DNA from: Diphasiastrum complanatum
Lineage: Eukaryota; Streptophyta; Lycopodiopsida; Lycopodiales; Lycopodiaceae
Direction of reading: 5' to 3'
DNA: 64,000 nt
Assembly (NCBI GenBank): GCA_029204225.1
Contig: CM055107.1
Location: forward strand, 4,351,079-4,415,078
The position numbers were made by a program, and so were the translations under genes. The notes under the pieces are model-generated. The model was given only the letters and a program-made list of their open reading frames with translations, ran no database searches and was not told the DNA's origin. Below are positions 12,140-24,839 of the stretch, one piece after another; within the stretch, counting starts at the first letter, position 1, and each line of letters begins with the position of its first letter.

Positions 12140-15130
12140 GACGGTGATGAAAAAGCTAACTTTTCTTTGAAAGGCAAGAAGAAGAGGTTTCCATCCAAGA
12201 AGACTTAAGACATGGAAATAAAGAACAACGATGGAGCATCAAGTTCCAAAGGCAAGAGTGCCAAGAAGGACAAGAAGAAGCTAAAGTGTTTCTTTTGTAG
12301 AAAAAAGGGACATTTTGCATCCGAGTGCTACAAGAAGAAGAATGCCCAAGAGAAGGACAATCAAGGCAATCTTGTGCTTGAAGAGGAGGAAGAAGGGAAT
12401 CTATCTTTGATGGTATCTACAAACATCTAATCAAGACACTTGGTGGATTGATAGTGGGGCAAACTCTCACATGACTCACCAAAAAGACTACTTTTCTAAT
12501 CTACTTTCTTACAATAGTTCTAAGAGATTTATCTTCACTGCAAGTGACCAAGAATGTGAGATTGTAGGTGTTGGATCCATTCTTTTATGTCTAGAATCAT
12601 CTAAAAAAGTAGATCTAGACAATGTTCTTTATGTACCTTCAATTACAAAGAACTTGTTGAGTGTAGGACAACTTATGGATAGTGGATTAGATGTACATTT
12701 CAAGCATGGAGCATGTTCTATCTTGAAAGATGAAAAATGTATTGCTAGTGGTTTCAAGCAAGGGAGGTTATTCAAATTGGATGCTAATGTGATGGTTGGA
12801 AGTGTGAACATGGCAAGGGAGGAGCTCACTCAAGTGGAATTATGGCACAAAAGGTTAGGCCATCCTAACTACAAAGTTATGGAGACCATGGTGACAAAGG
12901 AGCTAGCAAAAGGACTTCCCAAAACCATATCCAAGTGTGGCAAGCTTTGTGAAGCCTGTGGACTCTCCAAATCTCATAAGCTTCCTTTCAAGAGATCTTT
13001 GATAAGATCTGACTCTCCTCTTGACCTTATACACTTGGATGTACATTCATTTTCACATGAATCAAATGGTGGAGCTCTTATGTATGTCACTTTTTGATGA
13101 TAAATCAAGATATTCTTGGGTTTATCTCTTGTCTAAGAAAAGTGAAGTTTTTGAGTCCTTTGTAAAGTTCAAAATTCTTCTGGAAAAGCAACTTAATACT
13201 AGTTTGAAAGTATTAAGAAATGATAATGGAGGGGAGTACATCTTCAATAGGATGAAAGAGTTTTGTGAAACTAATGGCATAAAGAGAGAGTTTACTTGTA
13301 CATATACTCCACAACAAAATGGAGTAGTTGAGAGAAAGAATAGGACACTATGTGAGTGTGCTAAAGCTATGAGATTACATGCATCTCTTCCTATTTCATT
13401 TTGGGGAGAAGCTATTTTATGTGCAAACTTTCTTTGTAATAGAATGGAAAGGTGACTTCCAACCACACTCAACTTGTCAAAGATCATGCTATGGCCGAGG
13501 AGGAGCTTCATGAAGATGAAGACCAAGTGGAACCTACTCCAAGTCCAAGGGTGCCAAGAAGATCAACAAGGACAAGGATTGAGCCATCAAGGCTCACTTA
13601 TAGTGACAAAGGGGAGCAAAGGACAGATTCTCAACTACTCAACTCTTATACTTTCTTGACTACTATGCTTGAAGAACCAACTAGTTTTGAGGAAGCAAAT
13701 AAGTCTCAATATTGGAGGAAAGCTATGCAAGTAGAGTTTGATGCATTAATGGAAAATCAAACTTGGAAACTTGTTGATTCACCTTATGGAAAGAAGCCTC
13801 TTACTTGTAAATGGATATATGGATTGAAATATAATCAAGATGGTTCCATTCATAAGTACAAAGCTAGACTTTTGGCAAAAGGTTTTTTGCAAGTCAAAGG
13901 CATAGATTATGATGAAACCTTTGCACCTGTTGCAAAGCTTGTGACCATTAGATTAATCATATGTCTTGCAACTTCTTTCAAATGGGAGATCTTCCAACTT
14001 GATGTGACAAATGCTTTCTTGAATGGATTCTTGGAAGAGGAAATCTACATGTGCCAACCCGAGGGCTTCATCAAAGATGGAGAAGAAGACAAGGTGTGTC
14101 TCTTGAAGAAGAGTCTTTATGGACTCAAGCAAGCACCAAGAGCATGGTACTCTAGGTTTCATTCCTATCTTATTTCCATTGGATTTGTTGTAAGTTCTTA
14201 TGAGCCATCATTGACTACAAATGTAATGATGGAAAGATCATTATCTTAGTTTTATATGTTGATGACATTATACTCACAGGAAATGATCTAGATGGCATTA
14301 AAAATGTAAACGTTTTCTTGTCTAGTGAATTTAAGATGGCAGATCTAGGACTTCTTAAAGTTATACTTGGAATAGAAGTCACTAGAAGTAATGATTTTAC
14401 CTTCATATGTCAATCTAAGTATGCTAGATCAATCTTAGCAAGATTTGGCATGATTGATTGTAAAGGAGTTGAAACTCCTATGGAACTAAGTGTAAAAGTT
14501 TCTAAGGAAAGTGATGAAGCATCCTTTGAGGACATCACTACCTATAGAATGCTTATTGGTTCCTTGAGATACTTAATCATCACTAGACCAAATCTTAGTT
14601 TTTGTTTTGGCAAGTTGAGTCAATACATGCAAAGTCCATTAATATGTCATTGGAAAGGAGCAAAAAGGGTGTTAAGGTACATCTCGGCTACAAAAAACTT
14701 TGGCATAGTTTATGAAAGGACTAATATTTGTTTGAGAGCATATTCAGACTCAAGTTTTGCAGGTGACAAGATGGATAGAAGATCCATAAGTGCATTTGCT
14801 ACATTCTTATGTGGAGGAGCTATATCTTGGCTTTCCAAAAGGCAAGATACCATCTCTCTTTCAACAAAAGAGGTTCTTTGGCTTAAAACACTTTTGGAGG
14901 AGCTACATGTGATCAAGGATGAAGACATTCCATGCATATATTGTGATAATCAAGCATCTCAACAACTTGCAAACAATCCAGTCTTCCATGCTCGAACAAA
15001 GCACATCGAGATTGCACATCATTTTGTGAGAGAAAAAGTGCAAGCAAAAGAGATCAAGCTTATTCATGTTTCATCATCAGATTGCATTGCTGATATACTC
15101 ACCAAGGCATTGCCTAAAGATCCATTATAA
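12140..15130 (+). pseudogene. Copia E2 gag-pol, 5'-truncated and broken
   Basis: Starts mid-gag just before the knuckle CFFCRKKGHFASEC (about 12290). It continues through protease (DSGANSHMT, after a frameshift near 12430), the integrase zinc module (WHKRLGHPN), then after a frameshift near 13100 the integrase core with LRNDNGGEY and TPQQNGVVERKNRTL. The end of integrase is deleted at about 13455, where reading passes into RT (CKWIYGLKYNQDG, TNAFLNG). A frameshift near 14240 precedes YVDD. RNase H keeps DSSFAGDKMDRRS but has lost the segment containing EAEY (ISLS runs directly into TKEVLWLK). It is the same family as E1, clearly inactive, and lacks the 5' LTR and first half of gag. Confidence 0.9.
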
Positions 15131-15198
15131 AATTAAGATTGGCTCTTGGAGTTATAGATAGATCTATGCTAGATTTACCAAGCTAGATTTTTGAGGAG

Positions 15199-16020
15199 TG
15201 TGAAAAATGCAAAAATAAGCTTGGTAGAGACCAAAAATCTTGTATATAGGATAGACACACATTTGTGGAGCCTGTTCCCACGTGTGAAACTAGTGTACTT
15301 TTCATGTACCATAATCATATATGTTGTACATATGATTTAATTCAAGTTCTAGTGGCTAAAATGGCCAAAAACTAGTTTTCTAGAGATATGACACATGGCA
15401 CCAATCTAATGATTGCATGAGCCAAATATTTTGAATAGGTACCACATCCCATGTGTAGAGGACAGCTCACACGTGTGTAAATAGCTGAAGTAGGCAAGTT
15501 TTTGCTTCTAGAAGATTTCCATGAAGATCTCCATATAGTAGGAAAATAGACCAAAAATGCCCAAAATGGAAAGTTTTGATCCAACTGTCAAGTTGCATGA
15601 TGGTGACAAGGCATCCTCACACGTGTGAGATTTGATGCATGATCAGTACCTCGAGCTCCAAAAGTGTATATATAGAGGCTTATTTGGCCATAATCAATGT
15701 GAGACACCAATCTTGGTTTTCGAAGCAATTTTGAGTGACTCTCTTCATTTGTCTACATTTGTTTTGATTGTTTTGAGGTGCTATCAATGTGTACTTGATT
15801 TTCAAGTTGGAGTCCGTACTTAGACAATGTTTCACACATGTGAAACCAGAAAGTACACCTACCTTCAATTAATGATTGTTCTTGTTAGGATTTTGTATCT
15901 AGAATTGATCTAGATTGATTTTAATCTCAAGTAGATTGATAGATCAAGTAATCTAACAACCAATCCCTCTTGAGGATCAAATTAGAATCCACTCTTGGTC
16001 CTTTTTGTACTTTTTGCACA
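15199..16020 (+). repeat. 3' LTR of copia E2 (probable)
   Basis: Begins TGTGAAAAATGC after GAGGAG, like E1 (GGGAG then TGTGAAAATTG). The right end is placed at ...TTTTTGCACA by resemblance to the E1 terminus TTTTTCACA, giving about 822 bp; that end is uncertain. It holds CACGTG cores at 15279-15284, 15470-15475 and 15620-15625, the last two inside CACACGTGTG. Confidence 0.65.
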
Positions 16021-17280
16021 ATACTATCGAGGGTGTAGGAATAATCAAGGTCGAATTCCAGAAACGTGATGTACTATTTTTGCCCAATGTTCTTCACATT
16101 CCAAATCTGACCAAAAACTTGCTCTCAGTTAGCAGAATAGATAGGGCTGCACTATTTTTGACGAATCTAGGAAATGTTTTGCTTTCAGTAGAAGGTGTGG
16201 CAATTTATACAAACTCAGTTGACACTCTTATTCTACAAGTAGTCAAGCTCTTTTTACTTCAACTTTTGCAAAGAAGAATCAAAGCCCTATGCTCTGATGC
16301 AGGGGGAGTATTTATCTCCAACAAATTCAAAGACTTCTGCAAGGCAACCAGAATACAACAACATTTTACAACAAGCTCACCTCAATCCAAAGGTGTAGCT
16401 AAATGGAAGACTCAGTCACTCATTGAAAGTGCAAGAGCATGCTGGCCCATGCCTCTCTTCCAAAGAAGTTGTGGGGAGAAGCTATTACTACAGCAGCCTA
16501 CCTTCAAAATCGATCCATTACAATGGCCCTGAATGGCAAGACACCTTATTAGGTGTGGACAGGATCGAAACCATCACTCAAGCATGTTTGAGTGTTTGGA
16601 TGCATAGCCTACTCTCAGATCCCTGCTGATCTAAGTAGGAAGCTGGATGACACCAACAAAAGGTCGATCTTCATCAGCTATTTCCCACGACCACAAGGCA
16701 TACAAGCTCTACAATCTCGACACTCAAAAAGCGTTCACCAGTAGAGATGTCATTTTTGTGGTCGACTAGTTTATCGACCACAAGGGAAAAGCTCTATCCA
16801 ATTCAGATCCTAGAGTTGACAACAGCTCCAAACTCAGGACTGATCAGAAGATCGACGCTGATACCGACTCCGACAATGAGACAATCTCTCAACAAAATGA
16901 ATTGCATCAGAGGATCAAAGTTCAACTCAGAAGATCGAACTAATCAAGACAGCCTCCATCCTGATTTATGGATGAATCCGGTCTGTTACTTTGTATAGGA
17001 ATCAAACACTATTTTGGAGACAATGTCAATACCATATGTTGATCGAGAGAAGAGCAATGCATTTCTAAGCGAGAATGGTTTTATTCCAAACTCAACAGAC
17101 TCAAATATTTATTTCCAGTCTGTATAATCACTTTTTATGTAGATGATATGTTACTATTTAGTAACAATCTAATTTTATTGAAGGATTTAAAATGCATGTT
17201 AGCTCTATCAAAGGAGCACCATCTCAAATTTAACAACATGATAAATTTGAAGATCCAAGTTTTTGGAGATCCACATTAAG
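16021..17280 (+). pseudogene. Copia E3 pol remnant
   Basis: Starts in the region after protease (TIEGVG, VLHIPNLTKNLLSVSR), then integrase pieces with SDAGGVFISNKFKDFCKA, the equivalent of the SDNGGEY block, and QSKGVAKWKTQSLIESA. Further scraps of integrase C-terminus and RT (a YVDD-like region near 17145) follow in several frames. The conserved Asn-Gly-Gly-Glu is altered and the Glu of the D-D-35-E triad is replaced in KGVAKWK. It is truncated at the left and joined to the E2 LTR. It belongs to a different copia lineage from E1 (3' LTR starts TGTTGGA). Confidence 0.75.
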
Positions 17281-17286
17281 GGGGGG

Positions 17287-18055
17287 TGTTGGATTTCAAT
17301 GCTCAGGACCAAATCCATTGAATGAGCATCCTGAAAAATTCAGCTGCAATCGACTCCATCGACTTCAAAGTCATCGAAGTGTCCGAAGTGCCCGACTTAC
17401 TTCACTTCATCAACTTCAACTTCTCCATGTATATACTCAACTTACTTCAGCAAGGTATCCAACATCGAAGTATTCGAAGTATCTAACTTACTTCATTACA
17501 TCAATTTTGACTCCTCATGTATATACCCATCAACTGAATTCATTGACATGTCCAACTTCATTGACTTACCCAACGTCACTGACTTTTTCACCAAATACAA
17601 ACTGTGTATATTCATCTGATATATGTACAACATCGACTTATCTGACATCGAAGTAATCGACATCAAAGCCATCGATTTCTCATGTATATAAATATGTTCA
17701 TATGTTCAAAGATTGACTTGCTCGACATCAATGTACTCGGCTTACTCGACATCGACATTTCAACACTAACTCCATCAACCAAATTCATCGACATCTCACT
17801 AACTCCGTCAACCGAATTTGTCATCAACCGACCTTTGTCGACTGTTTTACATAAAGAAAAAGTCGATCCAAATAAACTGTCAGAAGTCTTTATGGCAATT
17901 TACCTACTATTGTACATACAGTTATTGCTCTAAGGCGGTTGTAATAAATACTAAATAAATATTTAGCAAACAGATATTTTGCAAGTAGATATTTTGTAAG
18001 ATATTTTGCAATTAGCTATAATAGACTGATCAGTAGTTGAGTTAGTAATCCAACA
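17287..18055 (+). repeat. 3' LTR of copia E3
   Basis: Preceded by AAGGGGGGG, a clear polypurine tract. The LTR starts TGTTGGATTTC and ends AATCCAACA, so TGTTGGA/TCCAACA form terminal inverted repeats. It is about 769 bp, rich in degenerate ATCGA/TCGAC-type words, and has CATGTATATA three times (near 17425, 17515 and 17680). Confidence 0.8.
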
Positions 18056-18815
<760 letters not shown>

Positions 18816-18827
18816 TGGTATCAGATC
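18816..18827 (+). promoter_or_regulatory. Primer binding site of copia E8
   Basis: TGGTATCAGATC differs by one base from the E1 site TGGTATCAGAGC (initiator-Met tRNA). Confidence 0.8.
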
Positions 18828-19399
18828 TTTGGTGCAGGTTATTGAAGGAGCAGCCGCATTTAGCAAAGGATTTGGAGGAGTCACCAATCCTAGGGCATGC
18901 TAGATTGATTTCTACTATAAAATCAAGCATTTTTCAATTGTAGAATTGATTTTTTGTAGATCAAAACTCAATATAGGAAAAAATACTTGAACTAGGCCTA
19001 TTTCACACTTTGTATGGTGGAATGTGGTGACTCTAATTGCAAAACATAGGTCTTATTTCATCCTTCAAGAATCTATATCAAGTTTGTAACATTTTCATAT
19101 AAAAAGTGAATGATTCAATTTTTTGTAAATTTGTAGAAATTCTATTTTGAATTGGATCTCTTGTGTTTGAAGTTGTTGGAATTTTCAAGAGTGTATTTCA
19201 ATCATAGAAAGTACCAGTTCATAATATTGTAGGTTGATCATTTGTTGATTATCTTTCATTCTATGTGTTGGATTTGCTAGGTTTGGTGATTTGAGAGGTC
19301 CCATATCTTTGCGATTTCTTCTTGAGTTCATTTGTTGAATTTCAAGAGAGTGCTTTGTTCATTGGAACAAGTTGAAAGAGAAGATAAAGTCATTTCAAC

Positions 19400-19695
19400 A
19401 TGGCAACATCAAGTGGCTTCATGTTGGAAGGCAATGATAGGCTTACTCAAGAAATTATTCTACTTGGAAGGTGAGAATGGAGTTTCTCCTTGAGATGAAT
19501 GATTTGATGGATACTGTTGTAGGTGTGGAGGAAAGACCTTTGGCACCTCAAGAACAATTGAGGTATGACAAGAGGGCAAAAGAAAGCTCTACATGTGATC
19601 AAGATGAACTACAAATGAACTTCTCAATTAAGTTGGTCAGTGTACTTCATCAAGTGAGGCTTAGTAAGCTTTGATGAAGCTTTATGAATCTAAGT
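19400..19695 (+). pseudogene. Copia E8 gag N-terminus
   Basis: ATG at 19400 opens MATSSGFMLEGNDRLTQ, matching the start of the E1 gag. After a frameshift it continues as KVRMEFLLEMNDLMD and VEERPLAPQEQLRYDK, again parallel to E1 (KVRMESLLELNELMD, IEERPLTLQEQQRFDK). A second disruption follows and the copy ends near 19700. The leader 18828-19399 has no gene. Only the 5' tip of the element remains. Confidence 0.82.
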
Positions 19696-19779
19696 ATGAT
19701 TATTAATTACATTGTCAGCCAAGCCCAGAATGACGAGGGATAACCAATAACCATATACACTGGAGTGACCGACTATCCA

Positions 19780-20310
19780 TGTCAAGAATTATTCCGAATC
19801 TCTCATATTGGACATGGACACAACATTCTTCATCCCTTAAACCAGTTCTGTCCTCAAAACGAGTAACTAGGGAAGATCCAATTTGTATGCTTTCAACTCT
19901 TTCCCATGAATCATTATCCTCAATCTAACCAACCAACCTAAGCAAGCACTCAGAGATAGAATGATTCTCAATTATTTATCTCTAATTTTGAGTACTCTTT
20001 CAGGTTCCAAAGGTACATTGAGCCACAAGTACTCCAAATGGGCAAAATCTTCAATACATCCGACTATCATCATTATATGAACTAAGTTTACATGATACAT
20101 TGGATGAGTAGTCGATCAATCATGAAGATCAAGTTCAAAAGCTAACAAATCGATCTTTTAACTTTCACATTTACCTTGAAAATCAATCTTTAGTCTGACT
20201 TCAATATCAAATAAGTACTTAGAGATGGAATAACTCTCTAATTATCTATCTTTGCACTAAAGTGCTATATCGACCTTTAGAAGTACTCTAAGCGATAAGT
20301 TTGCCTATTG
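19780..20310 (-). pseudogene. Ty3/gypsy chromovirus integrase end and chromodomain remnant
   Basis: The minus strand reads, from right to left, FELDLHD then HPMYHVNL (the integrase C-terminal KxHPVFHVSLL block), then PLEPERVLKIRDK (chromodomain start), and finally EDNDSWERVESIQIGSS and LVTRFEDRTGLRDE. These are the conserved end of chromovirus polyproteins. The chromodomain would guide integration by reading histone marks. A stop follows IRDK and frames are broken. The chromodomain start seems partly duplicated (about 19930-20010 and 20205-20290). This lineage is distinct from the tRNA-Asp-primed elements in the window. Confidence 0.65.
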
Positions 20311-20449
20311 GGTCTGATTCTCTCCAATCTAGTAACATCGTCTTTATGTAACCTCAATTTACATGAATCTCTGGGTGAAATGTCACCTTACATTGAAAAT
20401 CAATGTTCAAAAGTTAAAGATCCAAACAATTATAGTCCAAGACTATCCA

Positions 20450-20960
20450 CAATTTCTTGCAGACCTATCATAGATGCTTCTTGGTACCAATACACTTAGA
20501 ATTTTTCAAACACTAAGGTACAAAAATTCATCCTACCAAAATCTCTCAGGAGATCCATCAAGATAAAAATGACTTTAACTCAGTCTTGACTACCCCAGAT
20601 ACTCTCTTGAGTTAAATGCTCTTATCCCTAGCATCATATGCAAGAAAATAGCAACATTCAATCCTGATAGACTTGTTTGTCTCCTAATTAACTGGAGATT
20701 CAGGCTGAAAATAGTACAAAAGAATTCCTTGACTACAATCTGTAAGGTAAGCAAGTCCCTCATAAGCAAGCAATTACTTAATGAAAATCCCTGTGAAATT
20801 TGCATAATCTCAAATATGCACTGGAGTAAAAAAATCTAGAATTCAAATAATAGATCTAAAGCCTAGACTCTCCCAATTGATCAAGAATTACTCATTATCT
20901 TAAGAATCATCACATTCTCTTATAATCTTCTAATGTCCATTAAGTATCCATTCATGATTA
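20450..20960. repeat. Dispersed repeat A, copy 1
   Basis: Similar along its length to 53885-54410: shared blocks include CTCTTGAGTTAAATGC, CCATCAAGATAAAAA, CATGCAAGAAAATA-type and GATCAAGAATTA. No coding sense was found. It adjoins the chromodomain remnant, so it may be untranslated sequence or LTR of that gypsy element. Confidence 0.65.
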
Positions 20961-21818
20961 TTTAATCATAACATATAGAATCTTATGATTCGTCAATCAT
21001 AATTTATAGGATTTCAAAGTCATGCTTAATCATTAAAAGATACTGGAGTATATTTATAACATGCCACTCAAGAAATATAAGAATCATTCTGACATCTAGA
21101 GATTACAAAGTTCTATTGAATTCCAACTGAATTCAGTGGTTATCCTTGATATTAGTTAGACTCTGTCATCCAATATGAATTCAGTGGGATTTGGTCAGTA
21201 AAGTAGGATATTTCTTGTTCAAGAAATACTCTATATCAAGAATCTCCTATATTCTATGCACACAACTCTCATAGATGAATCCAGATGACTCACAAATCAT
21301 GTGTCTTATAAGCAATATAGATCAAAATAAACAGTTCTCGATGAATTCTCTTCACACTACTTATTCAACCAATAAACTTTTAAACAAGAGTAATTCAATT
21401 ACTCAAGTCAATTGTAAATTATTCAGAAATCTTAAATGTCTAGGTGCAGATCTCAATTATACTAGTATAACACCACATTTAGATCATTTTCTAAACCGTA
21501 ACTAAGTTAATGAATTATCATTTTCACAAAAAGAACCATTAACCTGCATACAGGTCTATCCATACATGTTCATCAACAGAAAAGCACTACATTGAATTAC
21601 ATGCATGCATGCATCAGAACATTACAGAAAATTTGCAAATTTTAGTTCAAAAATTGCCAAACTTTCGATAGTCATAACTTTCTCTACAAGACACCAAATT
21701 GGTCGTTGTAAAGCACACTATAAAGGGAGAGTAGGTCTACAACACACTTGCCACATCACATTGCCACCTAGGCTTCACATGTGCGAGATGTAACTGATAT
21801 ATGTCTAAATAGTCTATT
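20961..21818. other. Unassigned AT-rich repeat sequence
   Basis: No gene supported. The part around 21640-21720 (TCATAACTTTCTCTACAAGA) resembles untranslated retrotransposon sequence, but no boundary can be set. Confidence 0.3.
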
Positions 21819-22330
21819 GTGCTTGATCTCGACTATCCAGATAGGAATGTCAAACATGTCTGCCAAGACTACATTGTCGGAAAGCGGACTAGGAAACCTT
21901 TTAGATCAAGTCATCAGCATGTAGCTAAAGACTTGTTAGATATTGTGCATGCAGACATATGTGGCCCAATGTATAATTTGTCATTGAAAAATGCCAAGTT
22001 ATTCATCACCTTTATCAATGAGTATTGAACAATTATGTATTTTACCAAGCACAAATCAGAGGCATTCAACCTCTTTAGAACATTCAAGGAGCTTGCATAG
22101 AAAGAGATTGATAAGAATCAATGTCCTGAGGTCAGACCGTGGTGGAGAGTATATTCCAACCAAATTCAAGGGGTACTACCTTAGCCAAGACATCAAAAAA
22201 TAGTTCATAACTCCTTATTTGCCTCAGTCGAATGGGCTTGTCGAGAGAAATAATCATATCTTAGTCAAATCAGCTAAGTGCATGTTGGCTCACGCATCAC
22301 TACCCAAACATTTTTGGGCTGATTTGAAAC
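21819..22330 (+). pseudogene. Copia integrase fragment
   Basis: Reads the end of the integrase zinc module (HVCQDYIVGKRTRKPF), then LLDIVHADICGPM with the first catalytic Asp, VLRSDRGGEYIP with the second, and after a stop PYLPQSNGLVERNNH with the Glu. It ends at LPKHFWAD. Stops follow INEY and IKK, and there is a frameshift between them. Both flanks are unrelated AT-rich DNA, so no other part of this element is left. Confidence 0.82.
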
Positions 22331-24039
22331 TTATTTACTTATATAATATTTTTGTTTTATAAAAATTTATGTAAAATTTTTCTAGTCTATTTGATTTATT
22401 TTTACAGTTCACAATTTCTAATTTTTTTTTTCTAAAGTATTTTCAAAAAGAAGAAAAATAGCTATATCTTTTAATATTTTTTTTGACGGTTTTTTTTTTT
22501 GGGTTGTGATATTCTTTTTTGTAAGTTTTTTTTTTTTGTCCTATATAGATTCTATTATTTACTAAGCATTTTATCTTGTATAAAAATATTTTTTTTTAAT
22601 GTTTCGTCTTTTTTTTTTTGTTGAACTTGCTGCAAAAAAATATGTTCATAGTCAGTTAATGCTTTTAAAAAATATTGTTTTAAATAATATATATCTAAAC
22701 AATTATATTGATTATGATTACTTTTATTGTTCTTGTTCTTGTTATTAATGTCAATGTTTGATCAGTTTTTTTGCCAGTAGGTATTAAAATCTGTTTATTA
22801 AAATAAAATCAGTTTTTAATAATTGTATATTATATGAATTAATAGCATATAAAAGTTATATTTGTTTGTTTTTTTCAATTGATGATTTTTTTTTTAAATT
22901 TGATTTGTCTTCTTGATTCATCACCTTCATGTTTTATTCAATGGTGATTGGTTCTTTTGTAATCCGCTCTCTAGATTGTGAAAGATCTCCTAATTATTTT
23001 GCAAGATCTTTACAAATTAAATCTGTTTCAAATCATGTCAAATCTTTTCAATCTTGTATTAGAAAGCTTATATCCATAATTTATTTATGTACGATTCCAA
23101 ATATTTTATTGATGCTCTATTTGTATCGATAGTCTTTGGAATTTGTATGTCGAATTATTTTGAAAGGTCTTTTATAAATCTTGTGATAATATATTATTTA
23201 AAAAAACATGACTTTATTGACTATTTTATTTCGATATATATTTGTTTTAATTCTATTGTTTATATAAAATAATATATATATAATTTCTACCTTCAAATGG
23301 ACTATCCTTATATTCTTTCTCAAATTTATTTTTTTTCGATTTGTGGTCATCAATAAAATCATTTAATAAATCTAAAATAATTTTTTATTATATTGAATCA
23401 TAAAAAATTCAAATATGTTAAATTTAATATTGTGATTTTGAAATTATATCTTAGTCAATTTTTCTATTATTCAATAATTTATTTATTATATTATTGTCAA
23501 CAACATCGATAGCTATAAGTTATCAAAAGATTCTTGCTCTTGTTGGCTCTAATTAAAATTATATCTTAGTCAATTGTTCTATCATTCAATAACTTACTAT
23601 TATATTATTGCCAACAACATCCATCGCCAAAAGTAACTTATCAGACTATTTGTCTCCATTAATGTGAATAATTTTTTTGTTAATGAAAAATAATTTGGAA
23701 TATATTTACTCCATTGCATAGATAGATTTAGTATGCCACTTATTTGTGTGAGTGTAACTGGAGTAGGCCAATATTCTCTAAATGAATTTTTTATATATTT
23801 TATAATGTTTTTGGAGGTGGTTGTTGATGTTGTTTGTATTTCTTTTGGAATTGGTAGTCCTATTATATTCAATGTAATAACAAAAAATGAGTAATAAAAT
23901 ATAAAAATTTATTTGAACTTAAAAAAAAATAGATATATTAAACAATTCACATCAATTTAATTTCTCTTAACAATGAATGCAATTAACAAATTGAATTAAA
24001 ATTCATATTCAATTTATTACACATTCATATTAATTTTTT
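22331..24039. other. AT-rich region without genes; local direct repeat
   Basis: Long T and A runs and no coding signal. A direct repeat of about 75-85 bp occurs at about 23437-23520 and 23560-23640 (ATTATATCTTAGTCAATT ... CAACAACATC). The sequence could be intronic to the pseudogene at 24478, but that cannot be shown. Confidence 0.5.
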
Positions 24040-24400
24040 TAAAATCTATAAACCACAATTCATATAAACATGTAATTTGTCAACTTTATTTGTGATTCGA
24101 TCATATTTGTTTCTTTGAAATTTGATAAAAATCTACAAAAATATATAGTTTATAAAATTTGTTAGATCTTAAAAATGAGATTAATCAATGAGATAATAAA
24201 TCTAAAAAAAATATTATCTTTTTGTTTGAAATATGTGTTTGTTTTAAGAGTTAGTTCTTAGTTATTATGTCAGTAATTTTGGTATAAAGCAAGTGGGAAG
24301 TGACAATTGTCTATCCAAAAATTCAAAAAATGAAGATTCTTCAAAATTTGTATTTTTTGTCTTCGATTTCGCTTTCGCTTTTGCTTTTACCATTCCGATT
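24040..24400. repeat. Dispersed repeat B, copy 1
   Basis: Matches 44505-44830 in order: AATCTATAAACCACAA, CATATAAACATGTAATT, GATCATATTTGTTT, AAGAGTTAGTT, GGGAAGTGACAATTGTCT, and a degenerate hexamer run (TTTCGATTTCGC, TTTCGCTTTTGC). No coding function. Confidence 0.7.
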
Positions 24401-24477
24401 GATCGTGGTTTTAAAAAGAGAAAGCTAAATTTAATCATATATATGTACTCCAAACTCTATAAATTGAATTTCATTAG

Positions 24478-24812
24478 ATTAATGGTGAGGAGAAATGTGT
24501 GCAAGGTGGATGCCCTTTCGGACCTCATGAGATTGCTATTTTTCTAAAAGCTCTGGGTTATCCATCATCTACAAACCTGTATGTTGCTGTTGGGGACCTT
24601 TTTGACAATGGCAGCATGAGATTTAAAAAAAAAAATTTCAATGTGTTCTGAGATTCTACTCTAGCCATTAATGAAAAGCTGAGTCATCTACGTAAGTACT
24701 AAAATAGGCTTGTAGGAGTGGATTATATTGTAGCACTGGAAAGTGACATTTTTGTCTACACATATGATGAACATGGCAAAAGCTATTCAAGGATACAAGA
24801 AGACTATTAGTC
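24478..24812 (+). pseudogene. Protein O-fucosyltransferase-like pseudogene
   Basis: After a possible splice acceptor (TTTCATTAG) the plus strand reads GGCPFGPHEIAIFLKALGY and STNLYVAVGDLF, then in the same frame LAINEKLSHLRKY, stop, NRLVGVDYIVALESD and IFVYTYD. These are the CPL(T/G)P-E(V/I)-LGF, LA-x-E-EL and DYIVALESDVFVYTYD blocks of the C-terminal half of plant protein O-fucosyltransferases (DUF246, GT106), Golgi type II membrane enzymes. In-frame stops are TGA 24649 and TAA 24700. A small deletion after YTYD shifts the frame to MAKAIQGYKK. The catalytic N-terminal half is not seen. It is the clearest host-gene sequence in the window. Confidence 0.8.
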
Positions 24813-24839
24813 TTTACAAGTATATGTTGTTTTATGGTT

